64,000 bases of DNA from an uncultured Alistipes sp. (GTDB taxonomy: Bacteria > Bacteroidota > Bacteroidia > Bacteroidales > Rikenellaceae). Shown here piece by piece: positions 53,919 through 62,036 of the stretch. Position 1 is the stretch's first letter. Each line of letters opens with the position of its first letter. The position numbers were made by a program, and so were the translations under genes. The notes below the pieces were generated by a model, which had not been told where the DNA came from, ran no database searches, and saw only the letters and a program-made list of their open reading frames with translations. Location of the stretch: positions 62,001 to 126,000 of the forward strand of contig CALUNL010000005.1 of the NCBI GenBank assembly GCA_944322005.1, written 5' to 3'.

Positions 53919-53926
53919 TAATTTTG
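53919..53926 (+). promoter_or_regulatory. -7 element of the His-rich small-protein gene, near-leaderless
   Basis: TAATTTTG fits TAnnTTTG with no clear -33. The ATG at 53933 is 7 nt beyond it, the same spacing as for uvrC. Bases 53788-53918 hold nothing else I can support. Confidence 0.45.
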
Positions 53927-53932
53927 CGACGT

Positions 53933-54280
53933 ATGGGAAAGAGACGTTTCATATTGGGGACGTATTTGCTGGCGGCTTATCTGTGCTTCGTGCTGTCTGC
54001 ATCCTGTTTTATCCACACCCACCGTTTCGAGTGGGGTACGGTGACGCATTCCCATCCCTTCCCAAGGGGCGGCCATACGCACAGCCAGGCGTCATGTCAG
54101 CTGATATCGTATCTGGACCTTGCGGTCTCGGAACCCGCATCGGAACCGTTTGCTGCGGAGCTGCCATCCTGCCTTGCGGAGTCGTGCGACACCCCTGAAC
54201 CGCATGATGCCGGCTGCGGAATGCCGCACCGGACGCTGCGCGCCCCGCCGGCGACCACGCAGGCGGCGATATATGCATGA
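53933..54280 (+). CDS. Small His-rich membrane or secreted protein
   Basis: 115 residues. An N-terminal hydrophobic segment (FILGTYLLAAYLCFVLSASCF) could be a signal or anchor; it is followed by HTHRFEWGTVTHSHPF and HTHSQ, three HxH units within 25 residues, and by several Cys and His in the C-terminal half (PHDAGCGMPHRT). A metal-related role (copper or zinc) is plausible because similar His-rich Bacteroidetes proteins lie by metal-transport genes; this is inference. It is divergent from the PepSY/OB-like unit. Confidence 0.7.
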   Translation: MGKRRFILGTYLLAAYLCFVLSASCFIHTHRFEWGTVTHSHPFPRGGHTHSQASCQLISYLDLAVSEPASEPFAAELPSCLAESCDTPEPHDAGCGMPHRTLRAPPATTQAAIYA

Positions 54281-54333
54281 CTCCGGCCGCATGAGCCGGG
54301 GTGGGATGAAAGTCACATTAACGGAATCAAACG

Positions 54334-55062
54334 ATGAAACCAGACAACAAGAAAAACTCCGGCATGGCGTCACAGCATCCCCTCTTTACGGGAAGCTATA
54401 CGCTGGCCGACCTCATAGAGGCCAATTACAAGCTGCTTTCGGTGCTTTCGCGCATGGATGTGCAGCTGTCGTTCGGCGACGTCTCCGTCGAGCAGATATG
54501 CAGGCGCTACAACCTTTCGGCCGAACTCTTCCTGATGATATGCAACATCTCGACCTATTCCGACTATCGCCCCGATGTCGGCGGGCTGTCGGATGACGAC
54601 ATACGGCGCATCATGCGCTACCTGCGGCTTTCGCATTCGTACTACGTCAACGTTTCGATGCCGAAGATAAGGTCGGGCGTGTCGGCGCTTGCAGGTGACT
54701 GCGACGACATACAGGAGAAGGTGCTGATAAAGTTCTTCGACGATTTCGAGTCGGAGATGAAACTCCATTTCGACGAGGAGGAGTCGGCATTCTCCGTCAT
54801 CGACGGGATGCTCTCGTCCGGAGGCGGGGAGGCGGAGCTCCCGCCGGAGGTGGTGGAGGCCCACGACGACCTGTGCGACAAGATGGACGACATAAAGAGC
54901 ATCATCATAAAGTACCTTCCGGAGTCGTGCCCGACGGAGTTGCGGCTGGAGGTGCTGATGGAGATATACAGGCTGCGGGAGGATATCCGCACACACATAC
55001 TGATCGAGAGCCGGATGCTTGTGCCGGCGCTGGCCGGACATTGCGGGAGGGCGGAATCATGA
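54334..55062 (+). CDS. Hemerythrin-like domain protein
   Basis: 242 residues. From about 90 onward the pattern RYLRLSHSYYVNVSMPKI ... FFDDFESEMKLHFDEEESAFSVID ... VEAHDDLCDKMDDIKSIIIKYLP ... IRTHILIESRMLVPAL gives spaced His and Glu suited to a di-iron HHE fold, as in ScdA/RIC-type proteins. Such proteins sense or repair oxidative or nitrosative damage to iron centres. The stop overlaps the next gene by ATGA, so the two products likely work together. Confidence 0.82.
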   Translation: MKPDNKKNSGMASQHPLFTGSYTLADLIEANYKLLSVLSRMDVQLSFGDVSVEQICRRYNLSAELFLMICNISTYSDYRPDVGGLSDDDIRRIMRYLRLSHSYYVNVSMPKIRSGVSALAGDCDDIQEKVLIKFFDDFESEMKLHFDEEESAFSVIDGMLSSGGGEAELPPEVVEAHDDLCDKMDDIKSIIIKYLPESCPTELRLEVLMEIYRLREDIRTHILIESRMLVPALAGHCGRAES

Positions 55063-55658
55063 GCGCAAGGGTGATGATAGTTGTCCCGTCTCCGATGGTC
55101 GGGGAGGGGCTGAAGAGCATCATAAACGGCTCGCAGGACTATACCGTCGCCGGCGTGGTGCCGGACATGCAGAGCTGTATGGAGCGTATTCCGGTCATGG
55201 TCCCGGACATAGTGGTGATCGATACGGTGCTGCTCGCGCACGGTGGCCGCTCGTCGGTCTCGATTTACAATGCCTATCCCGAACTTCAGCCGCGTACGGT
55301 GGTGGGCCTTGTTGCCGGGGCGTGCGATGACGAACTCATGCGGCAGTTCGACGGTACGGTCAACCTATATGACGGCCAGATGCAGATATTGCGCAAACTG
55401 CGTGCGGCATCGCGCAACCGCGACGTATCCCCGCACAAGGTCAACAACGAGATTTCGGAGCGCGAGCGCGAGATCCTCGTCCTTGTGGCGAGCGGCATGA
55501 CCAACAAGGAGATTGCCGACCGCCTCAGCATATCCATCCATACGGTAATCGCACACAGAAAAAACATATCCCACAAGACGGGTATAAAATCGGTCGCTGG
55601 ACTTACGGTCTATGCGCTGATGAACAACATGATAGACCGCAATTCGATAGACCTGTGA
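55059..55658 (+). CDS. LuxR-type HTH response-regulator-like protein
   Basis: 199 residues. Residues about 1-125 resemble a receiver domain but the usual acidic pocket is altered (VMIVVPSPMVGEGLKSI start without the double Asp; VVIDTVLL gives one Asp in the beta-3 position). The C-terminal LuxR/FixJ helix-turn-helix is clear (SEREREILVLVASGMTNKEIADRLSISIHTVIAHRKNIS, about 130-168). Translationally coupled to the hemerythrin gene. A strong terminator follows. Confidence 0.87.
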   Translation: MSARVMIVVPSPMVGEGLKSIINGSQDYTVAGVVPDMQSCMERIPVMVPDIVVIDTVLLAHGGRSSVSIYNAYPELQPRTVVGLVAGACDDELMRQFDGTVNLYDGQMQILRKLRAASRNRDVSPHKVNNEISEREREILVLVASGMTNKEIADRLSISIHTVIAHRKNISHKTGIKSVAGLTVYALMNNMIDRNSIDL

Positions 55659-55676
55659 ACCGGCCTGCACGGTTTT

Positions 55677-55707
55677 GCGGCGCACCTGTCACGGTGCGCC
55701 GCTTTTT
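55677..55707 (+). terminator. Intrinsic terminator after the LuxR-type gene
   Basis: GCGGCGCACC (55677-55686) pairs with GGTGCGCCGC (55693-55702); five Ts follow. The same Ts are near the -33 position of the next promoter. Confidence 0.92.
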
Positions 55708-55725
55708 ATTGTCGGAGCTAATTGC

Positions 55726-55733
55726 TACCTTTG
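55726..55733 (+). promoter_or_regulatory. Possible promoter -7 element for the MATE gene
   Basis: TACCTTTG fits TAnnTTTG; at 19 nt upstream there is TTTT rather than TTTG. The leader to ATG 55762 would be about 22-29 nt. Confidence 0.5.
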
Positions 55734-55761
55734 CCACCCGGTATATGATTTTACGTTGGCT

Positions 55762-57135
55762 ATGGGATTTTTTGCAAAATACAGGGACGAATACGTTGCC
55801 AATCTGAAACTGGCCGTTCCGGTTGCGCTTTCGCAGCTCGGGTACGTCATCGTGCAGGTGTCCGACAACCTTATGGTCGGAATGTACGGAGGGAGCGACC
55901 CGGTGCCGCTGTCGGCGGTGTCGTTCGGCGGCATAGTCATCTATGTGCTCTATTTTCTCGGGCTCGGCATAACGCTGGGAATCACTCCGCTCGTCGGGGA
56001 GCTGTTTGCACGGGGAAACCGCCGCGAACCTGCCGGATACCTGCAGAGCGCCCTGATTCTCTATACGGTACTGGGTGTCGTCATAATGTCGCTGCAACTT
56101 GCCGCCACGCCGCTCCTGTACAAGCTCGGGCAGCCGAAGGAGGTGGTCGACATGGCCGTGCCGTATTACAGGCTGTTGTCGTACAGTGTCCTGCCGGTGA
56201 TGGTGTTCGGCGCCTTCAAGCAGTTCCTCGAGGGTGTCGGCAACACGAAGATCGCCATGGCGATACTCATATTCACCAACATGGTGAACATCTTTTTCAA
56301 CTGGGTGTTCATATTCGGCAATCTCGGGTTCGAGGCGACCGGAGTGTACGGAGCCGGACTTGCGACGCTTATCTCGAGAATCCTCAATCCGATTCTCATC
56401 GCGGTCGTATTTGTGGCCGTGCCGAAATACCGCGCCTATCTGGCAATGTTCTCGCGCAAGCTCGATTTCATGCGCAAGTGTGTGAGACTGTTGCAGATGG
56501 GAATACCGATTGCCGGACAGATGGTGCTCGAATCGTCGGCATTCGTCGTGACGAGCATCATGATGGGGTGGTTCGGCACGGAGGCCATAGGTGCCAACCA
56601 CATAGGCGCCACATACGGCAACTGCGCCTTCATGATGTCGCTCGCAATAGGCTCGGCCGTCACCATACGCGTCTCCCACGGCTATGGAGTGCGCAGTGCC
56701 CGCAGGGTGCGTATGGCCGTCCTGTCGTCGCTGCATATGGCCGTGGCGTGGGGCCTGCTGACAATGACCGGTTTCATCCTGCTGCGGAAGGTCATGCCTC
56801 TGCCGTTTACCGACAACGCGACTATGGCGGCGATGGCGTCGCAGTTCATCATCCTGTACGGCATATACCAGGTCTCCGATACCATGCAGTGCATACTCGT
56901 GGGCGTTCTGCGCGGATTGCAGGATGTAAGGGCCATAATGCTGATATCGTTTGTCTCGTATATCCTGCTGAACATTCCGGTAGGGTACTTCGCCGCGTTC
57001 GTCCTCGGGTTCGGCCCCGAAGGCCTTATCTCGGGATACACGTTCGGACTTACGGCGGCGGCCCTCATGCTATGGTTCAGATACCGCCGCTCGATGGCGA
57101 ACATGTGCGGGTCCGGACTCCTGCGCGGGAAGTAA
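55762..57135 (+). CDS. MATE-family efflux transporter
   Basis: 457 residues with 12 hydrophobic segments in two similar halves. MATE marks include LKLAVPVALSQLGYVIVQVSDNLMVGMYG and, in the second half, CVRLLQMGIPIAGQMVLESSAFVVTSIMMGWFGTEAIGANHIGATYGNCAF. The family exports drugs or metabolites with Na+ or H+ coupling; substrate not readable. ATG 55762 places the first helix normally; an upstream ATG would precede the promoter-like element. Confidence 0.92.
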   Translation: MGFFAKYRDEYVANLKLAVPVALSQLGYVIVQVSDNLMVGMYGGSDPVPLSAVSFGGIVIYVLYFLGLGITLGITPLVGELFARGNRREPAGYLQSALILYTVLGVVIMSLQLAATPLLYKLGQPKEVVDMAVPYYRLLSYSVLPVMVFGAFKQFLEGVGNTKIAMAILIFTNMVNIFFNWVFIFGNLGFEATGVYGAGLATLISRILNPILIAVVFVAVPKYRAYLAMFSRKLDFMRKCVRLLQMGIPIAGQMVLESSAFVVTSIMMGWFGTEAIGANHIGATYGNCAFMMSLAIGSAVTIRVSHGYGVRSARRVRMAVLSSLHMAVAWGLLTMTGFILLRKVMPLPFTDNATMAAMASQFIILYGIYQVSDTMQCILVGVLRGLQDVRAIMLISFVSYILLNIPVGYFAAFVLGFGPEGLISGYTFGLTAAALMLWFRYRRSMANMCGSGLLRGK

Positions 57136-57194
57136 AAATATTTCGCAAAATCCCCCTTTTTTGTTAACTTTACACCCCAAAGAGCAGATTTCTT

Positions 57195-58643
57195 ATGGAC
57201 TATACCAAATATACGAAACTCGACATGGGCCGCGGCTGCGCATTCCGAACGGACGAGAACGGCGAACCGCATGCCGAACAGGTGCCCGGATGTTTCAAAC
57301 TGCACGAGACGCCGTGGCTTGCCGGATATCCCGACAACGTCCCGACCGACATATTCGAGGTGCGTTTCAAGAATACGCGCCGTTCGTACTACCGCAACGT
57401 CAACAATCTCCAGCTTGAGATAGGCGACATCGTGGCCGTCGAGGCAAACCCGGGCCATGACATAGGAATCGTGTCGCTCACGGGCGACATGGTGGCGAAA
57501 CAGATGAAGCGCGTGGGCTTCAACCCCTATAACGGCGAGTTCAAGAAGATTTACCGCAAGGCGCGCCCGTACGACATCGAACGATGGCAGGAGGCCATGG
57601 CGCTCGAACACGAGACCATGATACGTTCGCGCCAGATTGCCGCGGAGATGGGACTCGACATGAAAATCGGCGACGTGGAGTACCAGGGTGACAAGATCAA
57701 GGCTATATTCTACTATATCGCCGAGGGGCGTGTCGATTTCCGCGAGCTCATCAAGGTCTTTGCCGAGCAGTTCCACATCCGCATCGAGATGAAGCAGATC
57801 GGAGCCCGCCAGGAGGCCGGCCGCATCGGTGGCATCGGAGCCTGCGGCAGGGAGTTGTGCTGCGCATCGTGGATGTCGAGCTTCTCGAGCGTCACGACGA
57901 ATGCCGCGCGCATGCAGGAGCTGTCGCTCAACCCGCAGAAACTTGCCGGGCAGTGCTCCAAGCTAAAATGCTGCCTGATGTACGAATACGACTCGTATGC
58001 CGATGCCCGGCGTACGCTCCCGAAGGTGCGCGAACCGCTGCAGACGCTCGACGGCGAGTACTATCTTGTCAAGAGCGACATCCTTGCGCAGACGATGTCT
58101 TTCAGCAGCGACAGGAACTCGCTTGCGAACATGGTCACGCTTCCGGTGTCCCGTGTGAGGGAGATAATAGCCGTCAATCGCTCGGGCAAGAAGGTCGAAA
58201 CGCTCTTGCCGTCCGATGCCGGGGCTGACCGCCCGGAGGAGCCTACGTTCCGTACGGAGGAGGACAGCATCACCCGTTTCGACAAGGCCAAGAAACGCAA
58301 GCGCCACAAGAACCGCGGAGGCGGGGCGAAAGGCGACACGCCACGACAGGAAGGCGGGCAGACGGCGCAGAATGGTGCTGCAGACGGAGAACCGACAAAA
58401 ACGGATGTTGCACCGTCTCCACGTAAGGAGGGTGGAGACGTGCGTCCCGACGGAGAGCAGCGCACCGGAGAGCGTCCTAACGGAAACGGAGGCGGAAACC
58501 GCGGACGCGGCAACCGAAGACGTCGCGGCGGCAATGCCGGACACTCCGCCGACGGAAGGGACAAACGGCAGGCAAATGCCGGCGGACAGGCCGACAGGAC
58601 CCCTGCTGCGGCACGCGGAGAGTCCGATGTGAAAAAGGAATAA
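57195..58643 (+). CDS. ricT: PSP1-domain protein RicT (YaaT) with long disordered tail
   Basis: 482 residues. The PSP1 core (about 40-310) has NTRRSYYRNVNNLQLEIGDIVAVE, VDFRELIKVFAEQFHIRIEMKQIGARQEAGRIGGIGACGRELCC and QCSKLKCCLMYEYDSYADA, with Cys used by the RicAFT complex to hold iron-sulfur clusters. Here RicA/RicF partners are not seen. From about 350 on the tail is Lys/Arg/Gly/Asn-rich (KKRKRHKNRGGG, GNGGGNRGRGNRRRRGG), likely disordered and RNA-binding. A near-consensus TAACTTTA (57165-57172) may be its promoter. gldH starts ten bases later. Confidence 0.9.
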   Translation: MDYTKYTKLDMGRGCAFRTDENGEPHAEQVPGCFKLHETPWLAGYPDNVPTDIFEVRFKNTRRSYYRNVNNLQLEIGDIVAVEANPGHDIGIVSLTGDMVAKQMKRVGFNPYNGEFKKIYRKARPYDIERWQEAMALEHETMIRSRQIAAEMGLDMKIGDVEYQGDKIKAIFYYIAEGRVDFRELIKVFAEQFHIRIEMKQIGARQEAGRIGGIGACGRELCCASWMSSFSSVTTNAARMQELSLNPQKLAGQCSKLKCCLMYEYDSYADARRTLPKVREPLQTLDGEYYLVKSDILAQTMSFSSDRNSLANMVTLPVSRVREIIAVNRSGKKVETLLPSDAGADRPEEPTFRTEEDSITRFDKAKKRKRHKNRGGGAKGDTPRQEGGQTAQNGAADGEPTKTDVAPSPRKEGGDVRPDGEQRTGERPNGNGGGNRGRGNRRRRGGNAGHSADGRDKRQANAGGQADRTPAAARGESDVKKE

Positions 58644-58653
58644 TCTTGCGGAC

Positions 58654-59097
58654 ATGAATAACATCTTCAGCAGCACGGCAGTCCGTACGTGCCTGGCCAT
58701 TGTGTCTGCGGCCGTTGCGACAGGGTGCCGGACCGAGGTGCCGGCAGTCGTGGCGAGCGTGGACCCTCGAGGTTGGGACAAACCTGTCACGCTCATTGTG
58801 GATAACCGCGATACGGTGTCGGAGAGGTCTGTTTCGATCGTGTTGCGACACGGCGCTGAGTGCGATTCGCTGCCGCTGCGTATAGAGGTCTCGCTGCCGG
58901 ATGCAGGGCACTACGGCGAGAGGTTCGTCGTGTATCCGTCGAGGAGGAGACCATCGTCGGTGCCGGTGACGGAGCGGTTTCCGTACCGAGACCGTTCGGT
59001 GCTGTCGGAGAGCGGGTACTATCTGTTTACGATATCTCCGCTCGTGCCGGTCAGCGGGGTCGAGGCTGTGGGCGTCGAGATTTTAAAGGAGCAATAA
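58654..59097 (+). CDS. gldH: GldH-like lipoprotein
   Basis: 147 residues with a lipobox (VATGC, Cys25) and a GldH-like beta-rich body. In gliding Bacteroidetes GldH is part of the machinery; homologues persist in non-gliding species, as is likely here, so the function may differ. The ricT-gldH pairing is common in the phylum. It shares one base with the trmB start (TAATG at 59095-59099). Confidence 0.78.
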   Translation: MNNIFSSTAVRTCLAIVSAAVATGCRTEVPAVVASVDPRGWDKPVTLIVDNRDTVSERSVSIVLRHGAECDSLPLRIEVSLPDAGHYGERFVVYPSRRRPSSVPVTERFPYRDRSVLSESGYYLFTISPLVPVSGVEAVGVEILKEQ

Positions 59098-59840
59098 TGG
59101 GAAAGGACAAACTGAAGAGATTTGCGGAGAACCTCACGTTCGGATGCATGGTGCAGCCCGAATTCGACGAGGTGTTCCGCCGTGACCATCCGCTCAAGGG
59201 GCGCTGGCGCGCGGATTTTTTCCGCAACGACAACCCGATAGTGCTGGAGCTGGGATGCGGCAAGGGCGAATATGCCGTGGCTTTGGCCGAACGCAACCCT
59301 GACTGCAACTACATCGGCGTTGATATAAAGGGCGCGCGTATGTGGCGCGGTGCGAAGACTGCCACCGAGCGCGGGCTGCACAACGTGGGCTTCCTGCGTA
59401 CGCGCATCGAGTTCATCGACTCGCTGTTCGCTCCGGGTGAGGTGTCGGAGATATGGATCACGTTCCCGGACCCGCAGCTCAAGTCGCGCCGGGCGAAAAA
59501 GCGCCTTACCTCGCCGCTGTTCCTCGAACGCTATGCGAGGGTACTCGCCGCGGACGGATTCATAAACCTGAAGACCGATTCGCAGCACCTGTTCGACTAT
59601 ACGTCGGCGGTGGTGGAACGTTTCGGACTCCCTTGCGCCATGGCCAACAGGGATATCTACGGCACCGGTTGCGCCGACGGCATACTGTCGGTTCGTACCG
59701 CATACGAGGAGACATACCTGCGCCGCGGGCTCCCGATAACCTACATCCGTTTTTCGCTCGGAGGATGTGCCGAATTCCCGATGTTCGAGTGGGAGGGGGA
59801 CGACATTCTCGAAAAGGATGCCGAGGAGGCCAGGAGGTAG
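59097..59840 (+). CDS. trmB: tRNA (guanine-N7-)-methyltransferase
   Basis: 247 residues. The SAM-binding motif is VLELGCGKGEYAVALA (about 49-64); YIGVDIKGARMWRGAKTA and WITFPDPQLKSRRAKKRLTSPLFL fit TrmB. It methylates G46 of tRNA. ATG 59097 overlaps the gldH stop; upstream in-frame starts lie within gldH and are rejected. Confidence 0.92.
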   Translation: MGKDKLKRFAENLTFGCMVQPEFDEVFRRDHPLKGRWRADFFRNDNPIVLELGCGKGEYAVALAERNPDCNYIGVDIKGARMWRGAKTATERGLHNVGFLRTRIEFIDSLFAPGEVSEIWITFPDPQLKSRRAKKRLTSPLFLERYARVLAADGFINLKTDSQHLFDYTSAVVERFGLPCAMANRDIYGTGCADGILSVRTAYEETYLRRGLPITYIRFSLGGCAEFPMFEWEGDDILEKDAEEARR

Positions 59841-59863
59841 TTTTACGGTCCCGACATAAATAG

Positions 59864-59895
59864 AGACGGGGGACGGATAATTCCGTTCCCCGTCT
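59864..59895. terminator. Terminator between trmB and the convergent transporter gene
   Basis: A 14-bp imperfect stem (59864-59877 with 59881-59895, one bulge) around TAA. It could stop transcription from both sides; no long T-tract is present on the plus strand. Confidence 0.6.
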
Positions 59896-59914
59896 TGCAT
59901 TTGCGGGTCGGGCG

Positions 59915-61216
59915 TCACGCCTTTTCCGGTACGTGCTTGTACTTGAAAAGCACGATGAACAGCACGGCCACAACCAGCGCGAACACCGAGAAGGTGAACC
60001 ATGCCGAAGCCCAGTCGCCGACGAGAAAATCGCCCTCCTGATGGCAGAAGTGCTTGACGACGGCACCTGCGGAGAGCGTGCCTATGGTTGCACCCAGACC
60101 GTTGGTCATAAGCATGAACAGTCCCTGTGCCGATGCCTGGATTGACTTGTCGGCCTCCTTTTCTATATAGAGCGCACCCGAGACGTTGAAGAAGTCGAAA
60201 GCCACGCCGTACACTATCATCGAGATGATGAAGAGCCACAGGCCTCCGCCCGGATTGCCCAATCCGAAGCAGCCGAAACGCAATACCCACGCGACCATCG
60301 AGATGGACATCACGACCTTGATGCCGTAGCGTTTGAGGAAGAACGGAATCAGCAGAATGCACAGGGCCTCCGATATTTGCGACAGCGAGGTGAGAAGCGT
60401 AGGGTTCTGTGCGCCGAACGAATTCCGGAACTCGTCGATTGCCTGGAAACTTGATATATAAGGTCCTGCATAGCCGTTGGTTACCTGCAGGCACATGCCG
60501 AGCAACATGGAGAAGATGAAGAATATCGCCATGTTCTTGTTCTTGAACAGCGAGAATGCGTTGAGCCCCAACGCCTCGACAATCGAACTCTTGTTCTCCG
60601 AGCGGATGATGGGGCATTGCGGCAGGGTGAAACAGTAGACGAAGAGCAGCAGGCTCAACAGTCCGGAAACGAAGAACTGCCAATAGGTATACTGGAATGT
60701 GGATGCTCCGCCGAGTGTGAATCCGATTCCGCCGTCACCGATATAGGCGCAGTTGACGAACCACATCGTTGCGATAAAGCCGACGGTGCCGAATACGCGA
60801 ATAGGCGGGAATGCGGTCACGGTGTCCATCTTCGCTGCGTTCAGAATGCGGAATGCCACCGTATTTGACAGGGCTATGGTCGGCATGTAGAATGCCACCG
60901 AGACGATGTACAGCGATATGAAGAGTGTCGGGTCGGGCGTTGCCGACTGCATGCCGAGCCACCAGCATCCTCCCATAAACAGGCCTGCAATGAGGTGGCA
61001 CAGGCCGAGCAGTCGCTGCGGCTGAATGAATTTGTCGGCTACGATGCCCATGATCGCAGGCATGAAGATGGAGACTATTCCCTGTATGGCGTAAAACCAC
61101 GGGATAAGTTCCGCCATGCCGGCAGAGATGAGATAATTGCCCATGCAGGTCAGATAGGCTCCCCATACTGCGAACTGCATGAAGTTCATTATCGTCAGAC
61201 GAAGTTTGATGTTCAT
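59915..61216 (-). CDS. MFS nucleoside-type permease
   Basis: 433 residues with 12 hydrophobic helices, the NupG / nucleoside:H+ symporter type (LTIMNFMQFAVWGAYLTCMGNYL at the N-terminus; MGIVADKFIQPQRLLGLCHLIAGLFM; RILNAAKMDTVTAFPPIRVFGTVGFIATMW). The RVFGTVGF loop is typical. Substrate is inferred from family, not shown. The start ATG 61216 follows an A/T-rich leader with a TATTTTTG -7 element at 61304-61297 on the minus strand. Confidence 0.82.
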   Translation of the reverse strand: MNIKLRLTIMNFMQFAVWGAYLTCMGNYLISAGMAELIPWFYAIQGIVSIFMPAIMGIVADKFIQPQRLLGLCHLIAGLFMGGCWWLGMQSATPDPTLFISLYIVSVAFYMPTIALSNTVAFRILNAAKMDTVTAFPPIRVFGTVGFIATMWFVNCAYIGDGGIGFTLGGASTFQYTYWQFFVSGLLSLLLFVYCFTLPQCPIIRSENKSSIVEALGLNAFSLFKNKNMAIFFIFSMLLGMCLQVTNGYAGPYISSFQAIDEFRNSFGAQNPTLLTSLSQISEALCILLIPFFLKRYGIKVVMSISMVAWVLRFGCFGLGNPGGGLWLFIISMIVYGVAFDFFNVSGALYIEKEADKSIQASAQGLFMLMTNGLGATIGTLSAGAVVKHFCHQEGDFLVGDWASAWFTFSVFALVVAVLFIVLFKYKHVPEKA

Positions 61217-61286
61217 GTTTTTTAGAGTTTTAGAAGTCGATTTTTTATTTGAGTTGAACAAAAATATAATTTTTTTTGAAAAAATC

Positions 61287-61317
61287 TTTGCAAAAGCAAA
61301 AATATGTTCTACTTTTG
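61287..61317 (+). promoter_or_regulatory. tRNA-Gln promoter, exact consensus
   Basis: TTTG (61287-61290), 19 nt, TACTTTTG (61310-61317). Transcription should start a few bases before the tRNA at 61328. Confidence 0.78.
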
Positions 61318-61327
61318 CATTCGCAAT
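61297..61327 (-). promoter_or_regulatory. Minus-strand promoter of the MFS gene
   Basis: On the minus strand ATTG (61327-61324), 19 nt, TATTTTTG (61304-61297). It overlaps the tRNA-Gln promoter face to face. Confidence 0.55.
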
Positions 61328-61398
61328 TGGGCTATGGTGTAATGGTAACACTACAGATTCTGGTCCTGTCATTCTAGGTTCGAGTCCTGGTAGCCCAA
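61328..61398 (+). tRNA. tRNA-Gln (anticodon CTG)
   Basis: The acceptor stem TGGGCTA (61328-61334) pairs with TAGCCCA (61391-61397). The D arm is GTGTAATGGTAACAC. The anticodon stem ACAGA/CCTGT has an A-C mismatch at its loop-side end; the loop TTCTGGT gives anticodon CTG, reading CAG. The T arm is CTAGG-TTCGAGT-CCTGG. The discriminator is A; no CCA is encoded. Confidence 0.93.
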
Positions 61399-61404
61399 CA
61401 GTCG

Positions 61405-61431
61405 AGACGCTCCTTTGGAGCGTCTTTTTTT
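61405..61431 (+). terminator. Intrinsic terminator after tRNA-Gln
   Basis: AGACGCTCC (61405-61413), loop TTT, GGAGCGTCT (61417-61425), then a run of Ts. Bases 61432-61553 hold no gene. Confidence 0.92.
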
Positions 61432-61553
61432 GTTGCAAGCCCGGTACGGACGCTGGTCTGCGTTCCGACGAGGCGTACGGGTTCCATGCCCTTTTCTTTC
61501 CCGTTTTTTTATTGTCCCTGGAGATGGCGCTGTCGGATGGAATCGAAGATTTT

Positions 61554-61585
61554 TTTGCGATTCATAAATCTTTCCTTAACTTTGT
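61554..61585 (+). promoter_or_regulatory. Promoter of the second HU gene
   Basis: TTTG (61554-61557), 20 nt, TAACTTTG (61578-61585). The leader to ATG 61622 is about 30 nt. Confidence 0.65.
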
Positions 61586-61621
61586 CTTTCGGTTAATGTC
61601 TTTACTGTCATTTATTTTGCT

Positions 61622-61879
61622 ATGAACAGGTCACAACTGGCGGATGCCATATCCGAATTGACCGGAGTGTCCAAGATCGAGGTCCGCAAGGTCCTCTCTG
61701 CGGCCGAAAGCATAACCGTCGACGCGTTGCGCGGCGGCGACAAGCTCACGCTTTCGGGCTTCGGAACCTTTTCGGTGGTGCACAGTGCCGCACGCATGGG
61801 TCGGAACCCCCGCACCGGAGCCCCTGTGAAGATCAACCCTAAAAAGAACGTGAAGTTCCGTTCGACGATAGAGTTGTGA
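61622..61879 (+). CDS. HU-family DNA-binding protein (second copy)
   Basis: 85 residues, closer to classical HU than the first copy: MNRSQLADAISELTGVSK, GFGTFSVV (about 47-54), and the arm RMGRNPRTGAPVKI with the standard RNPxTG. Only distantly alike to the 90-residue protein at 87-359, so the two copies likely have different partners or tasks. It has a separate promoter. Confidence 0.93.
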   Translation: MNRSQLADAISELTGVSKIEVRKVLSAAESITVDALRGGDKLTLSGFGTFSVVHSAARMGRNPRTGAPVKINPKKNVKFRSTIEL

Positions 61880-62036
61880 CGCGGGCGGGCGCAGATGCCG
61901 CTACCGTTCATGCGGATGCCGCACCGGTGTCTCCGCATGCATGTCTGTCTGCAGACTTCAGACTCATTGACGCCGTCGGCAAGCCGTTTCTATGAAAGAA
62001 AATTGCCGTTGTGCTTTCGAAATCGGAAAAGAGTGT

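Noticed and set aside
53869..54198. A 109-codon plus-strand frame overlapping the His-rich gene
   Set aside because: A different frame of the same region; the frame starting at 53933 has a signal-like helix and the HxH units.
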